Part shown: positions 46,259-55,798 of the stretch, piece by piece
How positions within the stretch are numbered: the first letter of the stretch is position 1
How the letters are laid out: each line of letters starts with the position of its first letter
Assembly (NCBI RefSeq): GCF_000721705.1
Contig: NZ_JOJL01000028.1
Location: forward strand, 62,001-126,000
DNA from: Actinoplanes subtropicus
GTDB taxonomy: Bacteria > Actinomycetota > Actinomycetes > Mycobacteriales > Micromonosporaceae
Reading direction: 5' to 3'
DNA: 64,000 bases
The notes under the pieces: model-generated
Databases searched by the model: none
The model's input: the letters and a program-made list of their open reading frames with translations, nothing else
What the model was told of the DNA's origin: nothing
Translations under genes and position numbers: made by a program

Positions 46259-48946
46259 ATGCAGCCGTCGACCGTCCTTGCCGTTCTCGCCGAGCTGGCG
46301 CCGGCCGGCGGCGACCGGGTGCTCGACGTGACCCGCGGCGGTCAGCCGCTGGCCTGGCTCGAGGACGCCGAGCGGGCTCGCCGCCGTGCCGAGATCGACC
46401 GCCTGGCTGCCCTGGACGCCCTGCACCGCGAGGAGCGGCTGCTGCGCCGCGGCTGGGGCTTCCTGGCCGGCCGGGCCGAGGCGGACGGCAAGGTTCGCAA
46501 GATCCGGGTGCCGCTGCTCAGCCAGCCGGTCCGCCTGGAACGCGGCCTCACCGGCTATCGCGTCGTCCCGGCCGGCGACCTCGAGGTCACTCCCCTGGTG
46601 ACCGATCGCGACCTGGCCGCGGCCCTGGAGTCGGCGCCCGGGCTGGCCGCGCCCGGCTGGCTCGACGCGATCGGCAGCAAGGCGTGGCTGCGCTCGGCGG
46701 CCGAGGCGACCGGCCTGACCGTGGACGCGCTGGTCGAGGAGAGCAGGCACATCCCGGCCGACCGGATCGTGCTGGTCGCCCGGGCGGCGCTGTTCGTGGT
46801 GCGGGACGTCTTCGGCGGCGGCCTCCAGGACAGCCTGCGCAGCTGGGCCGGGCGCGACCTGAGCGGGACGGCGCTCGCCGCGATCTACGGCGCCGGCGCT
46901 TCCGGCGGGGATGATCAGCCGGACGACTCGCCGGTCCTCTCGCCGCTTCCGCTGACCGGGGCGCAGGCCGAGGTGGTGGCCCGGGCCCGGACGGCGCCGA
47001 TCACCGTGGTCTCCGGGCCGCCGGGCAACGGCAAGAGCCACACGGTCGTGGCGGCGGCGCTCGAGGTGGTGCATCGGGGCGGGTCGGTGCTGGTGGCGAC
47101 GCAGTCCCCGCACGCCGCCGAGGTGCTGGCCGGGCTGCTGGCCCGCTATCCGGGACCGACGCCGGTGCTCTTCGGCGACGCGGTGCGCCGGGAGGGCCTG
47201 GCGGCCGAGCTGACCGCGGGCGCGGCGCAAGGACCGAGCGAGCGAGACCTGCGTGCCGATCTCATGGCCGTTCAAGAAAACCACGCTTGCGTACGCCGAG
47301 AGCGCGCCGAAATCGCGGCGGCCCTCGGCCGGGAGCTCTCGGCCGAGGGCCTGCCGGCGTGGGAGCCGCGGTTGCCGGCCCTGGCCGTGGACGTGCCGGG
47401 CGCGTTCGCCGACGACTTCGACCCCGCCCGGTTGCGGCGGAAGGGCCTCGCCGGCTGGTGGGCCCGGCGCCGGCTGGGGACCCGCCGGGGCGTACCGCCG
47501 GAACGGGTGAGCGAAGCGATCGCCGCGGCCACCGCCCGCCGCGACGCCGCGCACCTGGCCGCGACCGGCGGCACCGACCTCTCGTCGCGCTGGCTCGCCC
47601 TGCACGCGGCCGAGGAGAAACTGGCCACCGCGGTCGGCACGGCCATGCGCAATGGCGCCCGCAGCGAGCAGCGCTGGGACCGCGAGGCTCGCCGCGGCGC
47701 CGCATCGCTGGCCGCGGCCCTGCGTGCGGGCCGGAACCGCCGCCGCGAACTGCTCGCCCAGCTGGACGCGCCGCCGGTGGTGCGCGCGCTGCCGCTGTGG
47801 ATCGGCACGGTGGCGGACGTGGAGGACCTGCTGCCCGCCGCGCCCGGCATGTTCGACCTGGTGGTGATCGACGAGGCGTCGCACGTCGACCAGGTGCGGG
47901 CGGCGCCGGTGCTGGCCCGGGCCCGCCGCGCGCTGATCGTCGGGGACCCGCGGCAGCTGCGGTTCGTGTCGTTCGTGAGCGATCTGGACGTGGCCGGGGT
48001 GCTCGACCGGCACGGCGCGGACGAGCGGCTCGACGTGCGCCGGGTCAGCACGTACGACCTGGCCGCGGGCGCCGCGCCGGCCACCTGGCTGACCGAGCAT
48101 CACCGCGGCGCGCCGCACCTGATCGGGTTCTCGGCGCGGCGCTTCTACGCGGACCGGATAGCGGTGATGACCCGTACCCCGGCGGCCGAGGCGACCGACG
48201 CGATCGACGTGGTGCAGGTGCCCTCGGCGACCCTGTCCGGCGAGGTCGACACGGTGCTGAAGGTGGTCGGCGACCTGGTCGCCGAGGGCCGCCGCGGGAT
48301 CGGCGTGATCTCGCCGTTCCGAGCCCAGGCCGAGGCCCTGGAGAAGGCACTGGTGGCCGCCTACCCGGTCGAGCGGATCGAGGAGCTGGGGCTACGGGTC
48401 GGCACGGTCCACGCCTTCCAGGGCAGCGAGGCCGAGGTGGTCGTGGTGTCGCTGGGTCTGCTGCCCGGCGACCCGGCCGGCCGGCGGCGCTTCGTCACGG
48501 ACCCGCACCTGTTCAACGTGATGATCACCCGAGCCCGACGCCGCCTGATCGTGGTCACCGCCCTGGAGACCGCCGACGGCCTGCTCGGCGACTACCTCAC
48601 CTACGCCTCCACGGCACCGGGTCACCAGCCGGACATTTCTGATTTATCCGGAGGGTGGGTCGGTGAGCTGGCCGCCGAGCTCGAGCGGCTCGAGGTGGTC
48701 GTCCGGGTCGGTTACCGGGTCGGGCCGTGGGTCGTCGACCTCTGTGTGGACTCGGACGACCAACCCATCGGCGTCCTCTGCGGACCGCACCCCGACGGCG
48801 CCGAGGCCCACCTGGAACGGCAGCGCGCCCTGCACCAGGCCGGCTGGCGACTGATCGACGCCTTCGCCAGCCGCTGGGCCGACGACCCGCGCCGCGCCGC
48901 CCTGGAGATAGCGGCGGCGCAGCGCCCGGTCAGCGCCGCCAGCTGA
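46259..48946 (+). CDS. SF1 (UPF1/DNA2-like) helicase with a C-terminal Vsr-like domain
   Basis: The 895-aa protein starts at ATG 46259. Walker A is GPPGNGKS at 253-260 (K259), the Walker B DEAS is at D538-E539 (LVVIDEASH), and motif III is LIVGDPRQLRFVSF. Helicase domain 2 has IGVISPFRAQ, VGTVHAFQGSEAEVVVVSL and FNVMITRARRRLIVVT, typical of UPF1-like SF1B helicases. A 250-residue insertion, partly helical, separates motifs I and II. The last 85 residues (VRVGYRVGPWVVDLCVD, GVLCGPHPDG, ERQRALHQAGWRLIDAFASRW) resemble the Vsr-like PD-(D/E)xK tail of such helicases, but Cys occupies the place of the acidic metal ligand. It may act in DNA or RNA repair or in defence. Confidence 0.85.
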   Translation: MQPSTVLAVLAELAPAGGDRVLDVTRGGQPLAWLEDAERARRRAEIDRLAALDALHREERLLRRGWGFLAGRAEADGKVRKIRVPLLSQPVRLERGLTGYRVVPAGDLEVTPLVTDRDLAAALESAPGLAAPGWLDAIGSKAWLRSAAEATGLTVDALVEESRHIPADRIVLVARAALFVVRDVFGGGLQDSLRSWAGRDLSGTALAAIYGAGASGGDDQPDDSPVLSPLPLTGAQAEVVARARTAPITVVSGPPGNGKSHTVVAAALEVVHRGGSVLVATQSPHAAEVLAGLLARYPGPTPVLFGDAVRREGLAAELTAGAAQGPSERDLRADLMAVQENHACVRRERAEIAAALGRELSAEGLPAWEPRLPALAVDVPGAFADDFDPARLRRKGLAGWWARRRLGTRRGVPPERVSEAIAAATARRDAAHLAATGGTDLSSRWLALHAAEEKLATAVGTAMRNGARSEQRWDREARRGAASLAAALRAGRNRRRELLAQLDAPPVVRALPLWIGTVADVEDLLPAAPGMFDLVVIDEASHVDQVRAAPVLARARRALIVGDPRQLRFVSFVSDLDVAGVLDRHGADERLDVRRVSTYDLAAGAAPATWLTEHHRGAPHLIGFSARRFYADRIAVMTRTPAAEATDAIDVVQVPSATLSGEVDTVLKVVGDLVAEGRRGIGVISPFRAQAEALEKALVAAYPVERIEELGLRVGTVHAFQGSEAEVVVVSLGLLPGDPAGRRRFVTDPHLFNVMITRARRRLIVVTALETADGLLGDYLTYASTAPGHQPDISDLSGGWVGELAAELERLEVVVRVGYRVGPWVVDLCVDSDDQPIGVLCGPHPDGAEAHLERQRALHQAGWRLIDAFASRWADDPRRAALEIAAAQRPVSAAS

Positions 48947-50363
48947 GCGCCGGCTCGTCGTCCGCCTCGGCGATCTCCGTGTCTTCCGGGACCGGCGCGT
49001 CGTCCCCGGCCTCCGAGACCACCGGCGGCGTGTCGAGCACCGCGACCGCCGGCCCGTCCGCCCGGACCTCCGCCGGCGCCTGCTCGCGGTCGCGGACCCG
49101 GTGCACGATTTGCACGCTCGGCCGTGGCCGTACCCGCAGCACGATCCGATCCCCGCTCACCCGCAGCTGCCACACCAGCGCCGCCACCGCGGCCAGGAAA
49201 CAGACCAGCCCGGCGCCCCAGATGCTGGACGGCACCCCGAAGTGGTCGCCCCACCAGCCGACCGCCGACGCCCCGATCGGCGTCGTCCCCAGGAAGACCA
49301 GCACGTACAGCGCCATCACCCGGCCGCGGTACTCGCCGTCGACGCCCATCTGCACCCGGTGGTTCGCGGCCTGGGCCAGGAACACCGAGAAGAACCCGGT
49401 CGGCAGCAGGATCGCCATCGCCACCAGGAAGCTGGGCGCGAACCCGACCGCGAACTCCAGCAGCCCGAACGCCAGCGCCGCCCCGAGCACCAGGTAGATC
49501 CCGGGCCGGGCCCGCCGCGCGCTGCCGGCGAGCGCGCCGCAGAGCGAGCCGACCGCGAGCATGGTGGTGAGCAGCCCGAACGAGGACGGCCCGGCGTGGA
49601 AGTCGATCTTCGCGAGGGCGGCGAGGGTGACCGGGAAGTTGAAGCCGATCATGCCGACCACCGCCATCAGGCTGATCGGCAGCAGCAGGTCGGACCGCTT
49701 GCGTACGTAGTGCAGGCCGTCCAGCACCCGGGCGTCCTTCTGGGCCACCGCGTCCTTGCGGTACAGCTCGCCGGGCCGCATCGTCAGGTAGGTGAAGACC
49801 GGCGCGATCGCCAGCACGGTCGCGATCAGGAAGACCGGCCCGGTGTTGAAGACCGCGAGCGCTATCCCGGCCAGCGCCGGCCCGCTGATCCGGGCCATGT
49901 TGAAAGTCGCCGCCGAGAGCGCGAGCGCGTTGGGCAGCAGCCGGATCTCCACCAGCTCGGAGACGAACGCCTGGCGGACCGGGGTCTCGATGGCGTTGGC
50001 GATGCCGAGCAGGCCGGCGAAGAGGAACACATGCCAGAGGCGTACGACGCCGGAGGCCACCAGGATGGCGAAGACGACCGCGGTGATCGCGAAGGCCGCG
50101 TTGGCGACGACCAGCAGGTGGCGCTTGTCATAGCGGTCGGCGAGCCGGCCGCCATAGAGGGTGAGCAGCAGGACCGGCGTGAACTGCAGGGCGGCCACCG
50201 AGCCGAGCGCCCCGGGCGAGTTCCCGGACAGGTCGAGCACCAGCCAGTCCTGGGCCGTGAACATCATCCACACCCCGACCAGCTTCACGAGCTGCCCGGT
50301 GGCGAAGATGCGGTAGTTACGAACCCGGAGGGACCGGAACGTGGTATTCAGCACTGCCCGCAC
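48930..50363 (-). CDS. MFS transporter, EntS-like (MFS_3) family, with acidic C-terminal tail
   Basis: The 477-aa protein begins FRSLRVRNYRIFATGQLVKLVGVWMMFTAQDWLVLDLSGNSPGALGSVAALQFTPVLLLTLYGGRLADRYDKRHLLV, with motif A (GGRLADRYDKR). About 12 helices follow, then a 65-residue cytoplasmic tail rich in Glu/Asp/Pro. It belongs to the same broad group as the 38396 transporter. The MarR gene lies upstream on the same strand (ends 50433), 69 bases before its start, so the two probably form one regulated unit. The 3' end overlaps the helicase gene by 17 bases. Confidence 0.87.
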   Translation of the reverse strand: MRAVLNTTFRSLRVRNYRIFATGQLVKLVGVWMMFTAQDWLVLDLSGNSPGALGSVAALQFTPVLLLTLYGGRLADRYDKRHLLVVANAAFAITAVVFAILVASGVVRLWHVFLFAGLLGIANAIETPVRQAFVSELVEIRLLPNALALSAATFNMARISGPALAGIALAVFNTGPVFLIATVLAIAPVFTYLTMRPGELYRKDAVAQKDARVLDGLHYVRKRSDLLLPISLMAVVGMIGFNFPVTLAALAKIDFHAGPSSFGLLTTMLAVGSLCGALAGSARRARPGIYLVLGAALAFGLLEFAVGFAPSFLVAMAILLPTGFFSVFLAQAANHRVQMGVDGEYRGRVMALYVLVFLGTTPIGASAVGWWGDHFGVPSSIWGAGLVCFLAAVAALVWQLRVSGDRIVLRVRPRPSVQIVHRVRDREQAPAEVRADGPAVAVLDTPPVVSEAGDDAPVPEDTEIAEADDEPALSWRR

Positions 50364-50432
50364 TAGGCTGCGCCTCCCTTATCCGCCGTACGCGTCATCG
50401 ACATGTGATGAAGCGCGGCGACCCGGAGGCGG

Positions 50433-50882
50433 TCAGGCGCGGGCGACCTGCTGCAAGATCTCTGCAGCCCGGACGAGCACGGCCCGATCCTCGGGCTCCA
50501 GCGCGGCCAGCTGATCGGCCAGCCACTCGTTGCGCAGCTGCTCGAACTGGGCGTAAACCGCCCGCCCCGGCTCGGTGGGCGCCAGGATGACCTGCCGACC
50601 ATCGGTGGGGTGCGGGGTGCGGATCACGAGACCGCGCTCCTCCAGCTTTCCGACGATCTTGGTCATCGTCGGGGGCTGGACCCGTTCGACATCGGCGAGC
50701 TCGCGCGGGGTCAGCGCGCCGGCCAGCTGCAAGCTGGTCAGGGCGGAGAGCTGGCCGGGGGTGAGATCGCCGACTGGGCGGGTCTGCCGGACCCGCCGGT
50801 TGAGCCGCTGGATGGCCTCGCGCAGCGTCCTGGCCAGCTCGTCCGCTGCCCCTCGCTCCGTAGCCACCGGCAACTCCATCAC
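50433..50882 (-). CDS. MarR-family transcriptional regulator
   Basis: The 149-aa protein has the MarR winged helix: LTPGQLSALTSLQLAGALTPRELADVERVQPPTMTKIVGKLEERGLVIRTPHPTDGRQVILAPTEPGRAVYAQF, including the wing DGRQVIL. The start is GTG 50882 or ATG 50879. A palindromic site lies six bases upstream. The MFS pump follows on the same strand, suggesting that the repressor and pump share a transcript that is relieved by pump substrates such as phenolic compounds or antibiotics. Confidence 0.92.
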   Translation of the reverse strand: MMELPVATERGAADELARTLREAIQRLNRRVRQTRPVGDLTPGQLSALTSLQLAGALTPRELADVERVQPPTMTKIVGKLEERGLVIRTPHPTDGRQVILAPTEPGRAVYAQFEQLRNEWLADQLAALEPEDRAVLVRAAEILQQVARA

Positions 50883-50887
50883 GATTC

Positions 50888-50913
50888 TTAGCCTAGCTAA
50901 TGAGCTTGGCTAA
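50888..50913. promoter_or_regulatory. MarR operator candidate
   Basis: TTAGC-CTA-GCTAA (50888-50900) is a perfect palindrome, and a further GGCTAA half at 50908-50913 pairs with TTAGCC at 50888-50893. It lies directly upstream of the MarR gene and looks like an autoregulatory site. AT-rich TTAGC/GCTAA arms are common for this family. Confidence 0.6.
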
Positions 50914-50990
50914 CGACCATCGATTACGCGTATGACCGCCGTCACCGGGCCCGCGTCGGCCGGCCCGGTAGACGGCAGTCTAGATACGCC

Positions 50991-52436
50991 CTAGTGCATC
51001 CAGGTCTCCAGGGGACCACGGCAGAAGTACAGGACGAAGAGCGCGGCCACGCCGTACAGGATGGGGTGAATCTCGCGCGCCCGGCCGGTGGCGAGCTTCA
51101 GGACGACGTACGTGATGATCCCGGCGCCGATGCCGTTGGAGATCGAATAGGTGAACGGCATGATCGTGATCGCCAGGAACGCCGGCACCGCGATGGAGTA
51201 GTCGCTCCAGTCGATGTTCCGGACCGCGGTCATCATCAGGAAGCCGACCACCACCAGCGCGGTCGAGGCGGCCTCGAACGGCACCACCTGCACCAACGGC
51301 GACAGGAACATGGCCAGCAGGAACAGCCCGCCGGTGACCAGGTTGGCCACGCCGGTCCGGGCGCCCTCGCCGACCCCGGCCGCACTCTCGATGAACGACG
51401 TGTTGCTGGACACACTGGCCGCGCCGCCGGCCGCCGCGGCGATCGAGTCGACCAGCAGGATCTCCCGGGTCCGCGGCGGCATCCCGTTCTCGTCGAGCAG
51501 GTCGCCCTCCTGGCCGATCGCGACCATCGTGCCCATGGTGTCGAAGAAGTCGGTGATCACCAGGGTGAAGACGAACATCGCGCAGACCAGCCAGCCGGCC
51601 CGCGACCAGGAGTTGAACAGGTCGAAGTGCCCGATCAGCGACAGGTCCGGCGTGCTCACCACCTTCTCCGGCAGCTTGGGCACGTTCAGCGACCAGCCGT
51701 GCGGGTTGGTGGCCGAGGAGCCGACCTTGGCGATCGCCTCCACGATGATCGCCAGCACGGTGGTGCCCAGGATGCCGATCAGGATCGCGCCCTTCACCTT
51801 GCGGGCGAACAGCACCAACGAGAACAGCAGGCCGATCACGAAGACCATCGACGGCCAGGTCAGCAGCGTGCCGCCGAGGCCCAGTTCGACCGGCACGGTG
51901 GTGCCCGCGGCGTCCGGCACGCGGTGCACGAACCCGGCGTCGACCAGCCCAATGATCATCAGGAAGAGACCGATGCCGACCCCGATCGCGGTCTTGAGCT
52001 GGGTCGGCACCGCCCGGAAGACCAACGTGCGCAGCCCGGTCAGCACCAGGATGCCCATCAGGATGCCCTCGATCACCACGAGGCCCATCGCGTCGGCCCA
52101 CGTCATGTCGGGCGCGATCTCGTACGCGACCAGCGCGTTCAGGCCGAGCCCGGCGGCCAGCGCGAGCGGGAACCGGGCCAGCACGCCCATCAGAATGGTC
52201 AGCACCCCGGCCACCAGGGCGGTGCCGGCGGCGAGCGCGGCAATCGGCAGCTTCTTGTTGTCGCCGTCCACCGCCGAGCCGAGAATCAGCGGGTTCAGCA
52301 CGACGATGTAGGCCATCGTGAAGAAGGTGGCGAAACCGCCGCGGACCTCGCGCGCGAGGTGCGATCCGCGCGCAGATATCTCGAAATATCGGTCGAAAGC
52401 GCTGCGTACGCCCGCATTGGTGGCGGTCGTCGGCAT
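50991..52436 (-). CDS. NCS2-family purine permease (AzgA-like)
   Basis: The 481-aa protein has about 13 hydrophobic segments. FDRYFEISARGSHLAREVRGGFATFFTMAYIVVLNPLIL is the N-terminal signature of AzgA-type permeases. LAAGLGLNALVAYEI and VFTLVITDFFDTMGTMVAIGQEG contain the substrate and proton-site residues, and SSNTSFIESAAGVGEGARTG is the third conserved block. The family imports hypoxanthine, guanine and adenine with protons. ATG 52436 has GGAGGG just upstream. It is divergent from the DUF2530 gene. No purine riboswitch was seen in its leader. Confidence 0.92.
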   Translation of the reverse strand: MPTTATNAGVRSAFDRYFEISARGSHLAREVRGGFATFFTMAYIVVLNPLILGSAVDGDNKKLPIAALAAGTALVAGVLTILMGVLARFPLALAAGLGLNALVAYEIAPDMTWADAMGLVVIEGILMGILVLTGLRTLVFRAVPTQLKTAIGVGIGLFLMIIGLVDAGFVHRVPDAAGTTVPVELGLGGTLLTWPSMVFVIGLLFSLVLFARKVKGAILIGILGTTVLAIIVEAIAKVGSSATNPHGWSLNVPKLPEKVVSTPDLSLIGHFDLFNSWSRAGWLVCAMFVFTLVITDFFDTMGTMVAIGQEGDLLDENGMPPRTREILLVDSIAAAAGGAASVSSNTSFIESAAGVGEGARTGVANLVTGGLFLLAMFLSPLVQVVPFEAASTALVVVGFLMMTAVRNIDWSDYSIAVPAFLAITIMPFTYSISNGIGAGIITYVVLKLATGRAREIHPILYGVAALFVLYFCRGPLETWMH

Positions 52437-52557
52437 GCCGGCCCTCCGGAAGATCGAAGAAACTGTATTGCGCGCATGCTTTCAGATGCGATGAGCTGCG
52501 CAAAGCCTGCTGTGCCGCCGGCCGGCGCCTGGTCCTCCGGACGGCGCGGAGAACCCG

Positions 52558-52572
52558 AGGCCCTTCGGGCCT
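52558..52572. other. Short hairpin between the purine permease and DUF2530 genes
   Basis: AGGCCC-TTC-GGGCCT is a perfect 6-bp stem with a stable loop, 34 bases upstream of the DUF2530 start. It is too short and in the wrong place for a clear terminator; an operator or leader hairpin is possible. Confidence 0.25.
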
Positions 52573-52605
52573 ACCGACGATCGTCAGGGACGTAGGCTGT
52601 CGGGT

Positions 52606-52851
52606 GTGACTCAGCCGAAGCCCCGGGTCGAACCGCTCGACCCGCCGATGGTCCCGTTCGCGATCGCCGGCCTGGCCGCGTTCGCGGTCGCCGGCGCGAT
52701 CGTCTGGCTGGCGAACGGGCCGGAAAGTTGGCTGCAGACCTGCGTCGCCGGCTTCCTGGTCGGCATACCGGGCCTGATCACGATGATCGTGCACGACCGG
52801 AACCGCCGCCGGCGGCGGTCGATCACCCACGCGGCCTTCAGAGAAAACTAG
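52606..52851 (+). CDS. DUF2530 small membrane protein
   Basis: The 81-aa protein starts at GTG 52606. It has two transmembrane helices (about 16-36 MVPFAIAGLAAFAVAGAIVWL, and about 43-62 LQTCVAGFLVGIPGLITMIV) and a basic tail RNRRRRRSI. This matches DUF2530, an actinobacterial family usually found beside the NCS2 permease and the DUF3027 gene, as here. Its role is unknown; the conserved position suggests a helper of the permease or a membrane regulator. It converges with the DUF3027 gene, with 14 bases between the ends. Confidence 0.85.
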   Translation: MTQPKPRVEPLDPPMVPFAIAGLAAFAVAGAIVWLANGPESWLQTCVAGFLVGIPGLITMIVHDRNRRRRRSITHAAFREN

Positions 52852-52865
52852 TCCGGCACCGAGGA

Positions 52866-53687
52866 CTAGCTGTGGCCGTAGTCCTCGGCCGGCTCCTCGT
52901 CCTCGACCGAGCCGTGGCCGCGGCTCACCGCGACCGACTCGACCTCACTGTCGTCATACACCGTCGGCAGCTCGTCGACCGGCTGCTCGGCGGCGCCCAG
53001 CAGGGCCTCGGAATGCGCACCGCAGCCGTGGTCGGCGCTGACCGCCTTGCCGTCGTCGGGGGCGTACAGGTTTCCGCAGACGCCGAACATCGCGCGCAGC
53101 GAGCCGGCCAGCGGGAGGTAGAAGCCGCACGTGCCGCAGCGGGCGTTGCGCGGGGCGGCCGTGGAGATCGCCGCCTCGGGGCCGGAGTCGCCGTCATACC
53201 AGCGCTGGGCGGTGTCGATGCGGCCCTCGCGGGACATCACCCGGGACCGGCCGAGGCCGAGCTCCCAGCTGACCTCCTCCACGGCGGAGTCGTCGCTCAG
53301 CACGTACCCCTGGGTCAGGCGGTCGTCGTCGGGCGCGGTCGGCATGAGATCGCCCACGCCGAGGTCGCCGGGCTGGAGCCGCTCATTCCACGGGACCCAG
53401 CTCGGGGCGAGCAGCGCGTCGGGGCCGGGCAGCAGCACCGTCTCGCAGACCGTGACGTGCCGGCTGCGCGGGACCCGGGTCACCGTGACCGCCCACCGCC
53501 AGCCCCGATAGCCCGCGAGGTGACTCTCGAAGAAGTGGGTCACGACCCGGTCGCCCTCGGCCACCGCCTCGAGGTGCTCCCCGATGTCGGCCGGGTCAAC
53601 CTCGGTGATCGCACCACGAGCCACCCCGACGGCATCGGCACAAACCTGGTCGAGGCGGGGGGCGCGCGCGGTGGTCCTGGTCGTCAC
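52866..53687 (-). CDS. DUF3027 protein
   Basis: The 273-aa protein matches DUF3027: VGEHLEAVAEGDRVVTHFFESHLAGYRGWRWAVTVTRVPRSRHVTVCETVLLPGPDALLAPSWVPW-like N-terminal half (here IGEHLEAVAEGDRV onward), then LRPGDLGVGDLMPT-type block (RLQPGDLGVGDLMPT). A cysteine-rich part RNARCGTCGFYLPLAGSLRAMFGVCGN...DHGCGAHSE follows, which probably binds zinc. An acidic tail ends the protein. The family is confined to actinobacteria and has no established function. It is transcribed away from the large palindrome at 53750-53842. Confidence 0.85.
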   Translation of the reverse strand: MTTRTTARAPRLDQVCADAVGVARGAITEVDPADIGEHLEAVAEGDRVVTHFFESHLAGYRGWRWAVTVTRVPRSRHVTVCETVLLPGPDALLAPSWVPWNERLQPGDLGVGDLMPTAPDDDRLTQGYVLSDDSAVEEVSWELGLGRSRVMSREGRIDTAQRWYDGDSGPEAAISTAAPRNARCGTCGFYLPLAGSLRAMFGVCGNLYAPDDGKAVSADHGCGAHSEALLGAAEQPVDELPTVYDDSEVESVAVSRGHGSVEDEEPAEDYGHS

Positions 53688-53749
53688 GTATCCATTGTCC
53701 CCTACCGGGACAGGTGAGCCGCAGCGACTCCCCCGAATTGGACGGCTCC

Positions 53750-53842
53750 AGGGCCTGTGCCGAAGTGGGAGCCGGAGCGAGGCGAGGCCCAGGCGTCGTC
53801 TGGGCCACGCCGCAGCCCGGCTCCCACTTCGGCACAGGCCCT
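53750..53842. repeat. 93-bp near-perfect palindrome (26-bp perfect stem with inner stem)
   Basis: Bases 53750-53775 (beginning AGGGCCTGTGCCGAAG) are the exact reverse complement of 53817-53842. The 41-base middle contains a further stem: GGCG-a-GGCCCA pairs with TGGGCC-a-CGCC. It sits between two genes transcribed away from each other (starts 53687 and 53873), so it is not placed as a terminator. No flanking target duplication was found. It could be a solo palindromic mobile element, a structured RNA or a cruciform-forming site. Confidence 0.8.
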
Positions 53843-53872
53843 ACGAGACGATAGTCGCGGGCATCAGTCAGG

Positions 53873-55798
53873 ATGGTTTCCATGCCGCTGCTTCCCACAA
53901 TTGGACGCACCGTCGGCACCGGGATCAAGGCCGCCCGCCTGATGGTGCGCGGCTCGGTGCGCGGCGGAGTCTGGGCGACCCGGCGGGTCGGCAGCGCGCG
54001 GGCCCGGGGCGCCGCCAACGAGATCGGCATGATCCGCCTCTTCGACCTGCACGCGATCTCCTGCGCCGGCGACACGCTCATCGCCATCGGCCTGGCCGGC
54101 ACGATCTTCTTCAACGTCCCGCTCGGCGAGGCGCGCAGCAAGGTCGCGCTCTACCTGCTCATCACGATGGTCCCGTTCGCGCTGCTGGCGCCGGTCGTCG
54201 GCCCGCTGCTCGACCACTTCCGGCACGGCCGGCGCTACGCGCTCGCGGTCACCATGCTGGGCCGGGCCTTCCTGGCCTACGTGATCTCCGATCACCTCTT
54301 CGGCTGGGGACTTTATCCGGCGGCCTTCGGGGTGCTGGCGCTTTCCCGGGCGTACGGAGTGGCCCGCTCCGCCGCCGTGCCGCGCCTGCTGCCGGAGGGG
54401 GTCGGCCTCTCCCAGGTCGGCGCCCGGGCCAGCGTCTACGGCACCTTCGCCGGCGCCATCGTCGCCCCGCTCGGCCTGCTCGCCTTCAAGATCGGTCCGC
54501 AGTGGCCGCTGCGGGTGGCGACGATCATCTTCGTGGTCGGCATGGTCATCTCGCTGCGCCTGCCGCCCCGCGCCGACTCCGACCCGCCCGAGGCGGTGCC
54601 CCGGCCGTGGCGGACGGCAATGGGCCTGGGCCGCGACGGCGACCGGCCGCTCTCCGGCAAGCTGGTGGTCGCCACCCTGATCGGGAGCGCCTGCCTCCGC
54701 CTGCTCTACGGCTTCCTGCTGCTGTTCCTGGCCTTCGTCACGGCCGCCCACCAGCTCGACACCACGCTGCTCGGCCGGGACGTCGGCCAGAAGGGCGCAG
54801 TCGGCGTGATCGGCGGCGCGCTCGCGGTCGGCACGTTCCTCTCCACCGCCGTCGGCACCCGGCTGCGCATCCGCCGCCCGCTCGTCCTCCAGTCGACCGG
54901 ACTGATCATCACGGCCGGCGTCGCGGTGCTCTCCGCGATCTTCTACAGCCTCACCATGCTGGCCCTGCTCGCCCTGGTCACCGCCATCTTCAGCGGCATC
55001 TCCAAGCTGGCCATCGACGCGAGCATCCAGGAGCGCGTGCCGGAACGCCTGCGGGCCAGCGCCTTCGCCCACTCCGAGACAGTCCTGATGGTCGCCTGGG
55101 TGGCCGGCGGCGCGCTCGGCATCATCCCGATCCCGGGCCGCCTGGGCGTCGCCGTGGCCGCCGCGCTGGCGGTGGCCATGGCCGGCCGCGCCACCTGGGT
55201 GGCCGCCCGCCTGCGTAGTGAGCATCTCAGCGGCCGGGCCGACCACCCGACCGAGGCCGACGCCGCCGAGCCGGCCGCCGCCCCGAAGCCCGCCGAGCCG
55301 ACGGACCCCTGGCCCGACGCGCCGACCGTGCCGGTCCGAAACCGCCCCAACCCGCCCGTCTCCGGCGGCACCCGCACCGCGGCCCGCCCCGCCGACCGCA
55401 CCACGGCCCGCCCCGCCGAAGCCCAGCCGCCCGACCGCCCGACCGCCCGGCCCGCCGAAGCCCGGCCGGCCGACCGCACCACGCCCCGGCCCACCGACCC
55501 CACGCGCGCCGCCTCCGCCGACCGCACCCGAATTGACCCTGCCCCCATTCCCGACATTTCTGGAATGGGGGATAAGAAGGCGCGCCGCTGGGGTTTCGGC
55601 AAGCGCAAGGAGGCGCCCCAACCGCCGCCCGCGCCGCGATCCGCCACTCCCCCGCCGCGGCCCGCAGCGGAGCCGGAGCCCGCGCAACCCGACGCCGCCC
55701 TGGCCCCACCCGGTTATCACGTCTACCGGCCCACCTCGGCCGATCGCCCGGACGGCGGCGGCGACGTGTTCGACTTCGACGGCGACGACCGCTGATGG
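53873..55798 (+). CDS. MFS-type transporter with long repetitive Pro/Ala/Arg-rich C-terminal tail
   Basis: The protein of about 640 aa has an N-terminal basic segment, around 12 helices (about 55-450) and a disordered cytoplasmic tail of about 190 residues. The tail holds imperfect repeats of the type TARPAEARPADRTT and then PPGYHVYRPTSADRPDGGGDVFDFDGDDR. The membrane part (AGDTLIAIGLAGTIFFNVP, then LLAPVVGPLLDHFRHGRRYAL, and RSAAVPRLLPE) is MFS-like and common in actinobacteria. The stop overlaps the futalosine hydrolase start (TGATG), so the two are translated together. A link to menaquinone synthesis is possible but unproven. ATG 53882 is an alternative start. Confidence 0.8.
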
